NCBI GenBank assembly: GCA_965247705.1
Contig: CBDFHV010000077.1
Span: 62,001-126,000, forward strand
Direction: 5' to 3'
Length of the DNA: 64,000 bases
Origin: CBDFHV01 sp965247705
Lineage (GTDB): Bacteria; Pseudomonadota; Alphaproteobacteria; Rhodospirillales; CAMCUA01
Shown: one piece after another, positions 7,242 to 16,988 of the stretch
Layout: each line of letters opens with the position of its first letter
Position numbering within the stretch: the first letter of the stretch is position 1
Notes under the pieces: model-generated
Told to the model about the DNA's origin: nothing
Databases searched by the model: none
What the model saw: the letters and a program-made list of their open reading frames with translations, nothing else
Position numbers and translations under genes: made by a program

Positions 7242-8951
7242 CTACTCGGCGGTTGCCGTAAACGTCGTGCCGTTCGCGTCGATGTCCATGCCATAGATCG
7301 CACGGGCGCGACGGGGCGTGATCTTTCCCGCCTTCACGTCGGCCAGGACCTGAGCCGGGTCGCGATCCCGGGGTGCGCCGAACCCCCCGCCGCCGGGGGA
7401 ACAAATGCTGATGACGGCGCCGGACGGCACCTGGACGACGGAGCGGGAGGGGAGTGTCGTAACCGAGTCCTCGACCAGGGAATAGGCCCCACAACCGCCC
7501 GGCTGGCCCCCGCCGAGGCCCCAGGGAGCCTCTTCGGTGCGGTCCGCCAGGATCGAAAATGTGGCGTCCGAATAGGGAAACAGGTAGTCCCGCCGCAGCC
7601 CAAGGCCGCCGCGAAACCGGCCCGCACCTTCCGAATCCGCGACCAGCGCGTAGCGCAGGATGCGCACCGGGTAGGCGGCCTCCACTTCCTCGACCGGGGC
7701 GTTCTCGGTATTCTGGACGTGACACTGGATGCCGTCCTGACCGTCCCGTCGCGGCCGCGCGCCCTCGCCGCCGCCGATGGTTTCGTAGTAGGCGACGTCC
7801 TCTCCGATGCGCGGATCGAAGGCACCGAAGGCCACCTGCATGCAGGTTCCCTTGGAGCAGGCCATGACCCGCTCGGTCGGGCCCTCCGCCAGGGCCTTGA
7901 ACACCATGTCGGCGCAGCGCAAGGCCACCTCCGCGCCACCGCTGACGCCGGCCGGGAACTCGGCATTGACCACCGAGCGCGGCGGCGCATGGATCTTGAA
8001 CGACCGATAGAAGCCGTCGTTGACCGGGATGTCGTGATCGATCAGGCACTTCAGGGCGTAGGCGACGCCGGAATAGGTGAGGCCGATGGAGGCGTTGAGG
8101 GAGTTGTCCCGCTGGGAATCGGAGCCGGACAGATCCACTTCGACCACGCCCTGTCGCACGCTGACGGTCATCGCCAGGCGGGTCGGCGCCGGATTGTAGG
8201 CGTCCCGATCCAGATAGCTGACGGCGCCATGGCGGCCATCCGGCAGATCACGGAAACAGGCCCGGGTGCGATGCTCCGTATAGGCGAGGAGCGCGTCGGC
8301 ATAGCGTTCCAATTCGTCGGCGCCGTATCGCGCCAACAGCTCGGTCAACCGTTGGACACCGACGTCGTTGGCGGCAAGCTGGGCGCGGAAATCCCCGGCG
8401 ACCTCGCGGGTGGAGCGAACGTTCCATCGGATCAACTCGAAGCAGTCCTGGTCGATCTCGCCACGGCGGACGAACCGTATGGGCGGCACGATGATGCCTT
8501 CCTGGTAGATGTCGCGCCCCATGGCGATACTGCCGGGGGCGGCGCCGCCCACATCCACGTGGTGGGCGAAATTTACCAGGTAGCCGACGATGGCGTCCTT
8601 CCAGAAGCACGGCGTAATCAACGCCATATCGTTGAGGTGGGTGGACCCGAAATGGGGGACGTTGGTGAGAATGCCGTCGCCGGGCTCGAGCCGGTCGACA
8701 CCGTACATGGCCAGTGCGTTGGGAACGGCGTAGGCCATGGCGGCCAGATGGGTGGGCTGTGCGAAGGCCTGCGCGACCCCGCGGATATTGCGGTCGAGCA
8801 GGGAGCATGAATAGTCCCGGCGGGTCTTGATGTTGGTGGAATAGGCGGCCCGCTGCAGCGCGACACTCTGCTCTTCGGTGACAGCCAACAGGGCGTTCTT
8901 GACCACCTCGAGCTGAATCGGGTCGACGCCGAAATCAGGTCTGGCCTGCAT
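7242..8951 (-). CDS. Hydantoinase/oxoprolinase subunit B (HyuB family)
   Basis: 569 residues, full family length. HyuB is the partner of HyuA and houses the hydrolytic or carboxylating site. Typical segments are DPIQLEVVKNALLAVTEEQS at the N-terminus, NVPHFGSTHLNDMALITPCF, FAHHVDVGGAAPGS (histidine-rich, a likely metal site), VDLSGSDSQRDNS and the C-terminal ICSPGGGGFGAPRDRDP. It is the first gene of a three-gene operon (hyuB, hyuA, ridA-like). A divergent DMT transporter lies 155 bases away and may export or import the same compound. It differs clearly from the other five HyuB proteins in this window. Confidence 0.92.
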   Translation of the reverse strand: MQARPDFGVDPIQLEVVKNALLAVTEEQSVALQRAAYSTNIKTRRDYSCSLLDRNIRGVAQAFAQPTHLAAMAYAVPNALAMYGVDRLEPGDGILTNVPHFGSTHLNDMALITPCFWKDAIVGYLVNFAHHVDVGGAAPGSIAMGRDIYQEGIIVPPIRFVRRGEIDQDCFELIRWNVRSTREVAGDFRAQLAANDVGVQRLTELLARYGADELERYADALLAYTEHRTRACFRDLPDGRHGAVSYLDRDAYNPAPTRLAMTVSVRQGVVEVDLSGSDSQRDNSLNASIGLTYSGVAYALKCLIDHDIPVNDGFYRSFKIHAPPRSVVNAEFPAGVSGGAEVALRCADMVFKALAEGPTERVMACSKGTCMQVAFGAFDPRIGEDVAYYETIGGGEGARPRRDGQDGIQCHVQNTENAPVEEVEAAYPVRILRYALVADSEGAGRFRGGLGLRRDYLFPYSDATFSILADRTEEAPWGLGGGQPGGCGAYSLVEDSVTTLPSRSVVQVPSGAVISICSPGGGGFGAPRDRDPAQVLADVKAGKITPRRARAIYGMDIDANGTTFTATAE

Positions 8952-9106
8952 TGTTCCTATCCCTCGACCCCTGTCCCCGCGTCACGGGCGCCGCCGCGAC
9001 GGGAAGCAGCGACACGGGTGCCGTGATCTTGCCGCCGACGGAATCGGCGTGCAAGAGTGCTCGCTTGTGCGGCGCGCCGGCGGCTGGCGCAAGGAGTCGA
9101 CCCGCG

Positions 9107-10009
9107 ATGAAGCTGCCAGACCGCTCGGTCGTTGACGCGGGACCGAGAACCATGCGTGGCATGCTGTTCATGCTGGCCGCGGCGATGTTTCTCGCCTTCA
9201 TGATGGCGGGTGTTCGCTATGCGTCGGCGGAAATGCACCCCTATGTGATCGTCTTTTTCCGGCTCGCTTTCGGTTTCCTCCTGGTCTCCCCGTCGATCGT
9301 CCTCTATCGCTTCGAGCCTCTGAGAACGCGCCGCCTTGCCCTTGTCACGCTGCGTTCCGTCATCTGCGGGGTCTCGATTCTACTGATCTTCACGGGGCTC
9401 ACCTCCACCCAGCTTGCCAAGGCCACCGCGCTTCAGTTTTCCGCTCCCCTGTTCGCCGCCGTGCTGGCCCCGTTCCTTCTTGGCGAGGTCGTTCGCGCGC
9501 GACGTGTCGCCGCCCTCGTCGTCGGCTATATCGGTACCCTGGTCATCCTGCGGCCCGGATTCGTTGCCGTGGACCTGGGGTCTCTGTTGGTGTTGAGCGG
9601 CGCGGCCACCTGGGGTTACGGCATGATCCTGACCAAAATGGTGGCGCGTACGGAATCCAGCCTCACGATCACCGCCTACATGACCCTGGTTTCCGCACCC
9701 CTCGCCCTGGCGATCGCCCTTCCCGTGTGGACCACGCCGTCATGGGAGCAGGTGGCCTGGATGCTGGCCATCGCCGGATTCGGTACCGCCGGCGATCTGT
9801 GCATGGCCCAGGCCTTCCGTGATGGCGAGGCGACGGCGGTGATACCCTTTGATTTCACCAAGCTGGTGTGGGTCGCCCTGATCGGCTTTTTCGCCTTCGA
9901 CGAGATCCCCGACGCCGGAGTCTGGATAGGCGGTTCCATGGTTTTGTGCGCCGTCACCTACATCGCCAATCGGGAACACAAGGCCCGCGCCAGGGCGGCG
10001 TCTAACTAA
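9107..10009 (+). CDS. EamA/DMT-superfamily transporter
   Basis: 300 residues with about ten hydrophobic spans in two EamA repeats (first from MLFMLAAAMFLAFMMAG; second from LLVLSGAATWGYGMI), the usual drug/metabolite exporter design in the inner membrane. The start is MKLPDRSVV at 9107 because AAGGAG (9091-9096) precedes it at proper spacing; an upstream in-frame ATG at 8951 would overlap the hyuB start and adds non-membrane residues. It is divergent from the hyuB-hyuA-ridA operon. Its 3' end overlaps the convergent dctM by 8 bases. Substrate unknown. Confidence 0.88.
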   Translation: MKLPDRSVVDAGPRTMRGMLFMLAAAMFLAFMMAGVRYASAEMHPYVIVFFRLAFGFLLVSPSIVLYRFEPLRTRRLALVTLRSVICGVSILLIFTGLTSTQLAKATALQFSAPLFAAVLAPFLLGEVVRARRVAALVVGYIGTLVILRPGFVAVDLGSLLVLSGAATWGYGMILTKMVARTESSLTITAYMTLVSAPLALAIALPVWTTPSWEQVAWMLAIAGFGTAGDLCMAQAFRDGEATAVIPFDFTKLVWVALIGFFAFDEIPDAGVWIGGSMVLCAVTYIANREHKARARAASN

Positions 10010-11324
10010 CTGGACCACCATAGAGGACGTCCGGAAGCCACAGCGCGATCTGGGGAAAGATGGTGATGATGATGGCCGCCAGGCACAGCAGAAGGAAGAA
10101 CGGCAGCGCCGAGAGCGCAATGCGTCCGATGCTCTTGCCCGTCATGCCTTGCAGCACATAGAGGTTCAGTCCCACCGGCGGCGTGATCTGGGCAAGCTCT
10201 ACGGTGATCACCAGAAACACGCCGAACCACACCGGGTCGATGCCGTTGGCAAGGACCAGGGGCAGGGCAATCGGCAAGCTCATGACGATGATGGAGATGC
10301 CTTCGAGAAACAGGCCGAGGACCAGGTAAAAGAAGAACAGCAGGAGGATCAGCCCGTTGGGACCCAAATTCAACAGAGCGATCGCGTGCCCCAGGCCTTG
10401 GGGCACATGGAGATAGCCCATGGCGGTCGACATGAAGGTCGCCGCCACCACGATGCTGATCACCATGGTGGTGATCCTGACGGTCCCCATGAGAGATTGG
10501 GAAAAGACTTGCCACGACATCTGACCGAGTGTCGTCGTAATGATCAGCGTTCCGGCGACACCCAGGGCGGCGGCTTCGGACGGCGTCGCCAGGCCCGTGT
10601 AGATGCCGCCCAGGACAACTGGAATCAGGACCAGGATGGGCGCCAAATCCAAGATTCCACGCAGCCGGTCGCTCCACGTGTAGTCGCGATCCTCCTTTGG
10701 AGCCCGCTCGGGCTCGAAGACACAGCGTATCAACGTATAGCCACTGTAGAGCGCCGCGACGAGCAGACCGGGGAACAATCCGGCGGCGAACAGGCGCGCA
10801 ATGGATTGTTCCGCCAACAAGCCATAAACGATCATGACGATGGACGGCGGGATCATCAGCCCCAGCGTACCGGCGCCGGCGATGGAGCCGATGGCGAGCC
10901 TTTCGTCGTAGCCCCGCTCGATAAGCGATACCGTGGTGATCTTGCCGATGGTCGCCGTCGTCGCCGTGCTCGAGCCGCTCACCGCGGCGAACAACGTACA
11001 ACCCAGAATGTTGGTATGTAGGAGACGGCCGGGAATGCGGTCGACCCACGGCGCGAGGCCGCGGAACATCCGAGCCGAAATATCGGTCCGGAAGATCATC
11101 TCGCCCATCCACACGAACAAGGGGATGGAGGCCAGTTCCCAGGTGCTCGCGCGGCGCCACATGTTGCCCTTCATGATGGCGCCCAGTTGGGACAAGGGCA
11201 TGTCTAGAATCAGGATCAGCCCGGTCATGCTGACCAGCATCAGACCGGCGAAGATCCAGGTGCCGAGACCGAGGTAGAGAACCAGCAGCAGAACGACGAC
11301 GACGGTGGCTACCAGGGCTTCCAT
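10002..11324 (-). CDS. dctM: TRAP transporter large permease (DctM)
   Basis: 440 residues with about 12 hydrophobic spans, the normal DctM size. It is the transport channel of a sodium-driven tripartite uptake system for organic acids. Family-like signatures are VSGSSTATTATIGKITTVS and GAGTLGLMIPPSIVMIVYG, plus a C-terminal TPPVGLNLYVLQGM. It lies 17 bases after dctQ in the order dctP-dctQ-dctM, all leftward. The last codons overlap the convergent DMT gene, with no terminator visible between them. Confidence 0.94.
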   Translation of the reverse strand: MEALVATVVVVLLLVLYLGLGTWIFAGLMLVSMTGLILILDMPLSQLGAIMKGNMWRRASTWELASIPLFVWMGEMIFRTDISARMFRGLAPWVDRIPGRLLHTNILGCTLFAAVSGSSTATTATIGKITTVSLIERGYDERLAIGSIAGAGTLGLMIPPSIVMIVYGLLAEQSIARLFAAGLFPGLLVAALYSGYTLIRCVFEPERAPKEDRDYTWSDRLRGILDLAPILVLIPVVLGGIYTGLATPSEAAALGVAGTLIITTTLGQMSWQVFSQSLMGTVRITTMVISIVVAATFMSTAMGYLHVPQGLGHAIALLNLGPNGLILLLFFFYLVLGLFLEGISIIVMSLPIALPLVLANGIDPVWFGVFLVITVELAQITPPVGLNLYVLQGMTGKSIGRIALSALPFFLLLCLAAIIITIFPQIALWLPDVLYGGPVS

Positions 11325-11341
11325 TTATGGGAGCCGGACGA

Positions 11342-11866
11342 CTAGTCGGTACCAAGATTGACGGCGCGTTCCGAACTGAGATCGACCTGACCCGCCAACA
11401 CCCGCAACCCGTAGGCCAATAGCTGAACCCAGAACAGCATCATGCCGATCAGCAGAATGCTTTCGGGAATGTAGGCCGGTACGTCGGCGTAGGTTCCGCT
11501 GGTGTAGCCGCGCTTGTAGTGGCGCATGATGCTGAGCCAGAAGAACCAGATGGGCACCCCCATGGCGATGAGGGTGGCGAAGGTGCAGAAGACCTCGACG
11601 GACTGGCGAACCCGGCGGCTCATGCGTTTCAGCAGCAGGTTGACGCGAATTAGCGCGCCATTCTCAAGCGAGTATCCCAGGGCGAGAAAGGCCATGGCGC
11701 CGACCCCGTAACCGACGAACTCATCCATCAGAAACGTGGACGTGTCGAAGAACGACCGCAATACGATCTCCACCAGGATGAGAACCAGCATGGAAACGCA
11801 GATCGCCGCCGAAACGTAGGCGGCATAGCGGGAAACCGTGTAGATGGTATGCTGGAATACTTTCAT
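11342..11866 (-). CDS. dctQ: TRAP transporter small permease (DctQ)
   Basis: 174 residues with four hydrophobic spans (about 14-36, 50-70, 92-112 and 135-158), as expected for the DctQ subunit that scaffolds DctM in the inner membrane. The segment EIVLRSFFDTSTFLMDEFVG, ahead of the second span, is typical of the family. It is separated from dctP by a 94-base gap containing a strong hairpin and from dctM by 17 bases. Confidence 0.92.
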   Translation of the reverse strand: MKVFQHTIYTVSRYAAYVSAAICVSMLVLILVEIVLRSFFDTSTFLMDEFVGYGVGAMAFLALGYSLENGALIRVNLLLKRMSRRVRQSVEVFCTFATLIAMGVPIWFFWLSIMRHYKRGYTSGTYADVPAYIPESILLIGMMLFWVQLLAYGLRVLAGQVDLSSERAVNLGTD

Positions 11867-11916
11867 GGGAGGTGCCGTTCTCCGTGTCGCCGAGCCAATC
11901 GGGCGTCAGCGGAGAC

Positions 11917-11943
11917 GGGGGACACCGCGGCGCGGTGTCCCCC
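11917..11943 (-). promoter_or_regulatory. Strong intercistronic hairpin between dctP and dctQ
   Basis: A perfect 12-bp stem (GGGGGACACCGC/GCGGTGTCCCCC) with a GGC loop, 17 bases after the dctP stop. No T-run follows it in the direction of transcription, so it is more likely a 3' mRNA stabiliser or partial attenuator that keeps the binding protein in excess over the permeases than a full terminator. Confidence 0.75.
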
Positions 11944-11960
11944 ATGAAGCGCCGATCAGA

Positions 11961-12974
11961 CTACATGGTGCCCATTTTCTTCTTGAAGGCGGCGAGAATC
12001 TTTTCGGACTCTGGCCCCATTTTTTCCTTCCACTCCTGGAGCAGAGGCGCCCCGGCCTTCTTCAGGTGGTCGATCACTTCCGCCGGAACATCGGTGATGT
12101 ACTCGGCCTTGTTCTTCATCATGATCGCCTTGTTGCTGGCGACTCGCGTCTTGGCTTTGTCCCAGGCCCATTTCTCGGACTCGGCGGCCGCGTCGCGGAT
12201 GGCCTTCTGCTCACCGGCCGAGAGACTCTTGTAGCGCTCGAGGTTCATGGTGACGGCGCTGATCCCCATGGAATAGCCGAGGAAGTTGAAATATTTCACG
12301 CCGTATTCCCAGAACTTGCCATTGACCCCGCTCTCGTCGGAGGTCAACACGGCCTCGATGGTGTTGGTGTTGAGGGCCGGCACCACGTCGGTCCACGAAA
12401 GCTGCACCGGTGCCGCGCCGGCGTTCTTGAATGTCTTCAGGCCGGTTACGTCATAGGCGCGCATCTTGAGACCCTTGAGGTCGGCGACGCTTCTGATGGT
12501 TTTCTTCGCCCAGATCCCCTGGGGCGTCCACGGAGCCCCATAGAGGAGGGTTTGATTGGCGCCATTGAATGCCTTCTCGTAGAAGGGCTTTGCAACGTCG
12601 AACATCGCCTTGGTCTCGGCGACGGTCGGGGTTAGAAACGGAAGCGATTGCAGGGCGTAGATGGCCGCGAAGCCGACGAGTTTGTCGAAAGGCGTGCTGG
12701 CGAAGGCAAGGGCCCCGTCCTCCGCGGCCGTGTACTGATCCCTGCCGTTGTAGCCAAGCGCGCCGCCGAAATGGGGCGTGATGTCTACGGAACCGTTGGT
12801 CTTTTTCTTCACCAGGTCGGTGAACATCTTGTCGGTCTCGCCCGAAAGGGACGACGCCGGATTGGGATTCCCCAAGTTCAATTTGACCGCGTGAGCGGTG
12901 CTGACTGCGCCGACAATGGCGAGGGCGCTTAAGGACGCGGTAGTCCAAACCGCGGCTTTCCTCATCACACTCAT
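11961..12974 (-). CDS. dctP: TRAP transporter periplasmic substrate-binding protein (DctP)
   Basis: 337 residues with a Sec signal peptide (MSVMRKAAVWTTASL, hydrophobic core, cleavage near TAHA-VKL). It binds the solute in the periplasm and delivers it to DctQM. Family segments include PFDKLVGFAAIYALQSLPFL and the conserved WAKKTIRSVADLKGLKMRAY, in which an arginine usually contacts the ligand carboxylate. The start at 12974 has a GGAGGAG site at good spacing; an upstream frame to 13139 only shadows the next gene. It is divergent from hyuA at 13165 across a 190-base region that should hold both promoters, suggesting the transporter feeds the hyu operon. Confidence 0.93.
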   Translation of the reverse strand: MSVMRKAAVWTTASLSALAIVGAVSTAHAVKLNLGNPNPASSLSGETDKMFTDLVKKKTNGSVDITPHFGGALGYNGRDQYTAAEDGALAFASTPFDKLVGFAAIYALQSLPFLTPTVAETKAMFDVAKPFYEKAFNGANQTLLYGAPWTPQGIWAKKTIRSVADLKGLKMRAYDVTGLKTFKNAGAAPVQLSWTDVVPALNTNTIEAVLTSDESGVNGKFWEYGVKYFNFLGYSMGISAVTMNLERYKSLSAGEQKAIRDAAAESEKWAWDKAKTRVASNKAIMMKNKAEYITDVPAEVIDHLKKAGAPLLQEWKEKMGPESEKILAAFKKKMGTM

Positions 12975-13164
12975 AATGACTCCTCCATGTTGACTTGCGT
13001 CGCTGGGATGTGCGCTGATTCCGTCCTTGGCCCTGCCGTTCGGCGGGGCAGAGAGCGACTTTATCGGACTTGGAGGGTTGCGTATAGGTCGATCTCGCGG
13101 TGTTCCGTGGGGTCGCGCCAGCCGCGGAACGCAGACCACCGGCCAGCGGATTCGAGGAGGCCCA

Positions 13165-15264
13165 ATGACGTTTCAGCTTGGCGTCGACATCGGCGGAACG
13201 TTCACGGACTTTGCGTTGATCGATCAGGACAGCGGTGCGGTGAGCATCCACAAGGTCTTGACCACGCCGCGGGATCCGTCGGTGGCCGTTCTCGATGGCG
13301 CCAGGGATCTGTTGGCGCGCGGTGGGTGCCCGATCGACCAGGTGGCGACCATCGTGCACGGCACCACGCTGGTCACCAACGCCACCATCGAGCGCAAGGG
13401 CGCCGTGACCGGCATGCTGGTGACGGCGGGATTCCGCGACGCCCTGGATATCGCCAAGGAGCAACGCTACGAGGTGAGCGATCTTCGCCTTCGCTTCCCG
13501 GCGCCGGTGGTCCCCCGGCCCCTTCGCCGCGAGGTCACGGAACGCATCGGTTTCGATGGCCGCGTCGAGACAGCGCTGGCGATCGACGAGGTGCGGACTC
13601 ATGTCACCGCGTTGCGCGGCCAGCACGCCATCGAAGCGATCGCCATATGTTTCCTTCATTCATACGCCAACCCCTCCCACGAGCAGGCGGTCCGCAAGTT
13701 GATCGAAGCGGAATTTCCCGAGCTCTATCTGTCCGTTTCGTCCGAAGTTTGCCCGTTTATTCGAGAGTTCGAGCGTTGGACCACGACGACCGTGAACGCC
13801 TACACCCAACCCATGGTCGACGGTTACCTGCGATCCCTGGAACGGGGCTTGGCGGCACTGGGATTTCGTGGCGAATTCTTCGTCATGACGTCCAATGGCG
13901 GCATCGCGAACCCCGAAGTCGCGCGGCGGTTTCCGGTACGCCTGATCGAATCGGGGCCGGTGGCCGGGGCGCTGATGAGCGCCTACCACAGCCGTCTCCT
14001 GGACCAGCCCAACATCCTGTCGTTCGACATGGGGGGAACGACGGCGAAAGGCGCGATCATCCGCGATCACGTCCCCATGCGGCGCGATGAGGTGGAGGTC
14101 GCCCACGTCTACGGCTTCCGCAAAGGCAGCGGTCTGCCCCTGAAAGTGCCGGTGGTCGACATGATCGAGATCGGCGCCGGCGGCGGCAGCATCGCCAGGG
14201 CCGACCCCCGGGGCGTCATCGCCACCGGGCCCGACAGCGCCGGCGCCGATCCGGGGCCCGCCTGCTATGGCCTTGGTGGAGAGGACGCTACGCTCACCGA
14301 CGCCAATCTGGTTCTCGGATATCTGGACCCGGAATTTTTCCTCGGCGGCGAGATGTCCCTGTCGCCAGGGAAGGCGGAGGACGCCATTCGCGCGACCGTG
14401 TCCGACAGGATCGGCCTCGACGTTCTGCGCGCGGCATGGGGTATCCACGAAACCATCAACGAGGAGGTTGCCCGGGCGTTTCGCGTCCATGCGGCGCGGC
14501 GGGGATTCGACTATCGTTCGAGCAGCATGGTGGCGTTCGGCGGATCGGGTCCCATTCATGCGCTTCGCATCGCCGCCAAGTTGCGTATCCCGCGGGTCAT
14601 TTTTCCGGCTGGGGCGGGCGTGATGTCGGCGATCGGGCTGCTCGCCAGCCCGGTCAACTTCGAGACCGTAAGGACCGAATACGTCGCCCTCGCCGACATT
14701 ACGGCCGACGCCTTCGCCGCCAAGTTCGAGGCCATGGCCCGGCAGGTCACCGAGTACGTCGCCATGGCGGGGGTCCCCGCATCCGACATCGTCGTCAACC
14801 TGCGTCTCGACATGCGCTACGTGGGCCAGGGATACGAGATCGAGGTCGCCCTGCCCAAGGGCGGTGGCCCGCGCGAGCACTTCAAGGACCTGCCGACCCT
14901 GTTCGCGGAGAACTATCAACAGGTTTTTTCGACCAGCTTCGGCGACTGGCCAACCGAAATCGTCAACTGGAAGGTGGAGGCCACAGGCCCGGTGCCGGAG
15001 TTGGGAAACGAAGGCTACGAACTGGGCGCTTATGGGGCCGAAAACGGTACCCAGGCCCTGAAGGGAACGCGGCGGGCCTACGTGCACGACGAGGCGGGGT
15101 ACGTTGAGTGCCCGGTCTACGACCGCTATGCTCTGGACAGGGGCACGGTCCTGGACGGCCCCGCATTGATCGAAGAAAACGAATCCACATGCGTCATCGA
15201 CGTCGGCAACAGGGTCGTCGTTGACGATCGTTATAACCTGGTTGCCGAAGTCGCGGCGGGCTGA
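13165..15264 (+). CDS. Hydantoinase/oxoprolinase subunit A (HyuA family), first of the large operon
   Basis: 699 residues. The nucleotide-binding signatures are VDIGGTFTDF (residues 7-16), SFDMGGTTAKGA (about 285) and IEIGAGGGSIARAD (about 335), followed by GADPGPACYGLGG. The start at 13165 follows CGAGGAGG at a suitable distance; the earlier in-frame ATG at 13027 gives a non-family leader. It heads an operon reaching at least 26 kb, 15 bases before its hyuB partner. The segment ERWTTTTVNAYTQP is shared with HyuA at 18078, so these two are closer to each other than to HyuA at 5128 or 60870. Substrate unknown. Confidence 0.92.
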   Translation: MTFQLGVDIGGTFTDFALIDQDSGAVSIHKVLTTPRDPSVAVLDGARDLLARGGCPIDQVATIVHGTTLVTNATIERKGAVTGMLVTAGFRDALDIAKEQRYEVSDLRLRFPAPVVPRPLRREVTERIGFDGRVETALAIDEVRTHVTALRGQHAIEAIAICFLHSYANPSHEQAVRKLIEAEFPELYLSVSSEVCPFIREFERWTTTTVNAYTQPMVDGYLRSLERGLAALGFRGEFFVMTSNGGIANPEVARRFPVRLIESGPVAGALMSAYHSRLLDQPNILSFDMGGTTAKGAIIRDHVPMRRDEVEVAHVYGFRKGSGLPLKVPVVDMIEIGAGGGSIARADPRGVIATGPDSAGADPGPACYGLGGEDATLTDANLVLGYLDPEFFLGGEMSLSPGKAEDAIRATVSDRIGLDVLRAAWGIHETINEEVARAFRVHAARRGFDYRSSSMVAFGGSGPIHALRIAAKLRIPRVIFPAGAGVMSAIGLLASPVNFETVRTEYVALADITADAFAAKFEAMARQVTEYVAMAGVPASDIVVNLRLDMRYVGQGYEIEVALPKGGGPREHFKDLPTLFAENYQQVFSTSFGDWPTEIVNWKVEATGPVPELGNEGYELGAYGAENGTQALKGTRRAYVHDEAGYVECPVYDRYALDRGTVLDGPALIEENESTCVIDVGNRVVVDDRYNLVAEVAAG

Positions 15265-15279
15265 GCCTGAGGGGGTGCC

Positions 15280-16962
15280 ATGAGCCAATTCGATGCCGTT
15301 GAACTGGGGATCATGTGGGATCGATTGATCTCGATTACCGACGAAATGGTGTCCGCCCTGGTGCGAACGTCGTTCTCGCTCATGGTGCGGGAAGTGGGCG
15401 ATCTGTCCTGCGTGTTGTTCGATGCCCAGGGACGCTCCCTCGCCCAGGGCAGCTTCAGTCAGCCCGCGTTTACCGGCACCGCGCCGCAGACCATTCGCCA
15501 CATGCTGCGAAAGTTTCCCGCCGAGACCCTTAAGCCGGACGACGTGCTGATCACCAACGATCCGTGGATGGGCACCGGTCACATTTTCGACGTCAGCCTG
15601 TTGCGGCCGGTGTTTCGCGGCGCCGAGCACGTCGGCTTCACCATGAGCGTATCGCACCTGCCGGATATCGGCGGGCTCGGGTTCGGCACCGTGGCCACCC
15701 AGATCTACGAGGAAGGGCTCTACATACCGATCATCAAGATCGTCGAAGGGGGACGGGTCAATACCCAGTTGATGGAGATCATCCAGGGAAACGTTCGACT
15801 GCCGGAGGAGGTCTGGGGCGACTTGATGGGCCACATCACCTGCAACCGGGTCGGCGAGCGGTATCTCCTGGAGTTCATGGACGAGTACGATATCGACAGC
15901 CTGGAGCCCCTGTCGCGGGCCATTTCTTCTCAAACCGAGAAATCCATGCGCGCGCGGATCGCGGCCATCCCCGACGGGGTCTATGAAAACAGCATCCAGG
16001 CCGAAGGCTACGATGAACCCCTGACCCTGGCCTGTGCCGTTAACGTTTCCGGCGACTGCGTGCACATCGATTTCTCCGGCACCGGACCTTCCGTGCCCCG
16101 GGGCATCAACGTGCCCCTCTGCTACACCCGCGCCTTTTCGTTTTTCTCCATCAAGGCCTTGACCATTCCCGAGATTCCCAACAACGAAGGCGCCACCAAT
16201 CCGATCACCATTTCAGCGCCCCTTGGGTGCCTCTACAACCCTCAGCCGCCGTCGCCAACCGGCGGCCGGCACATTATCGGGCACTTCGTCACGCCGCTCA
16301 TTTTCGGGGCGTTGGAGGCGGCATTGCCGGAGCAGGTCCAGGCGGACTGCGGGATGCTGTCGCAGGTCAGTGTGCTGGGCACCCACCGGGACGGCCGGCC
16401 CGTTTCGACTGTCTATTTCGCCTCCGGCGGCTATGGGGCGCATCGGGGACTGGACGGGGCGCCGGTAACGCCGGGACCCGGCAACATGATCGCCTGTACG
16501 ACGGAGGTCATGGAGCGCGATACGTGCGTCAGCGTCCTTCATAAGGCCCTGCGGCCCGATTCGGGAGGGGCCGGGGAGTTTCGCGGCGGCGTCGGCCAGG
16601 AGGTGGTGCTGCGCAACGATACGGGACATCCCCTCGCTATTTCCGGCCTTTCGGGACGCTCGGAGTTCGCCCCCCAGGGGATGCGCGGCGGCGGCGCCGG
16701 AGCCTTGCGCGAATACCGATTGCAGGGACAGGTCATTCACACCAAAGGGCGCTACACCATGCAGCCCGGCGACACCCTGTCGATGATCGAATCCGGCGGC
16801 GGGGGCTTTGGCGATCCACGGGCCCGGGACCCAGAACAAGTGCTGGCGGATGTGATCAATGGCGACGTGTCCGCCGAGGCGGCCCGGCGCGACTACGACG
16901 TGGTCGTGGACGCGGCCGCGAAGACCGCCCACCGACCGTCGTCAAGGCGTTCGGCCGACTGA
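15280..16962 (+). CDS. Hydantoinase/oxoprolinase subunit B (HyuB family)
   Basis: 560 residues, complete. N-terminal segment AVELGIMWDRLISITDEMVS, then TNDPWMGTGHIFDVSLLRPV, MSVSHLPDIGGLGF, YNPQPPSPTGGRHIIGHFVT and the C-terminal SMIESGGGGFGDPRARDPEQ. These match HyuB subunits, and the IMWDRLI...TNDPWMGTGH pattern is shared with the three tandem HyuB proteins at 20-25 kb. It follows hyuA by 15 bases and precedes the threonine aldolase by 26, so the three are probably co-transcribed. The C-terminal 20 residues (Ala/Arg/Ser-rich) extend past the family's usual end. Confidence 0.92.
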   Translation: MSQFDAVELGIMWDRLISITDEMVSALVRTSFSLMVREVGDLSCVLFDAQGRSLAQGSFSQPAFTGTAPQTIRHMLRKFPAETLKPDDVLITNDPWMGTGHIFDVSLLRPVFRGAEHVGFTMSVSHLPDIGGLGFGTVATQIYEEGLYIPIIKIVEGGRVNTQLMEIIQGNVRLPEEVWGDLMGHITCNRVGERYLLEFMDEYDIDSLEPLSRAISSQTEKSMRARIAAIPDGVYENSIQAEGYDEPLTLACAVNVSGDCVHIDFSGTGPSVPRGINVPLCYTRAFSFFSIKALTIPEIPNNEGATNPITISAPLGCLYNPQPPSPTGGRHIIGHFVTPLIFGALEAALPEQVQADCGMLSQVSVLGTHRDGRPVSTVYFASGGYGAHRGLDGAPVTPGPGNMIACTTEVMERDTCVSVLHKALRPDSGGAGEFRGGVGQEVVLRNDTGHPLAISGLSGRSEFAPQGMRGGGAGALREYRLQGQVIHTKGRYTMQPGDTLSMIESGGGGFGDPRARDPEQVLADVINGDVSAEAARRDYDVVVDAAAKTAHRPSSRRSAD

Positions 16963-16988
16963 TCGTCGGACCCACGGAGCGACCCTCA

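Noticed and set aside
5128..8049. A single 973-codon minus-strand frame
   Set aside because: Only the part from 7233 is HyuA; the upstream third is an arginine/glycine-rich shadow of hyuB with no family match.
13660..16065. An 801-codon antisense frame opposite hyuA/hyuB
   Set aside because: Histidine/aspartate-rich translation typical of antisense frames in high-GC genes; the plus strand carries clear HyuA and HyuB motifs.
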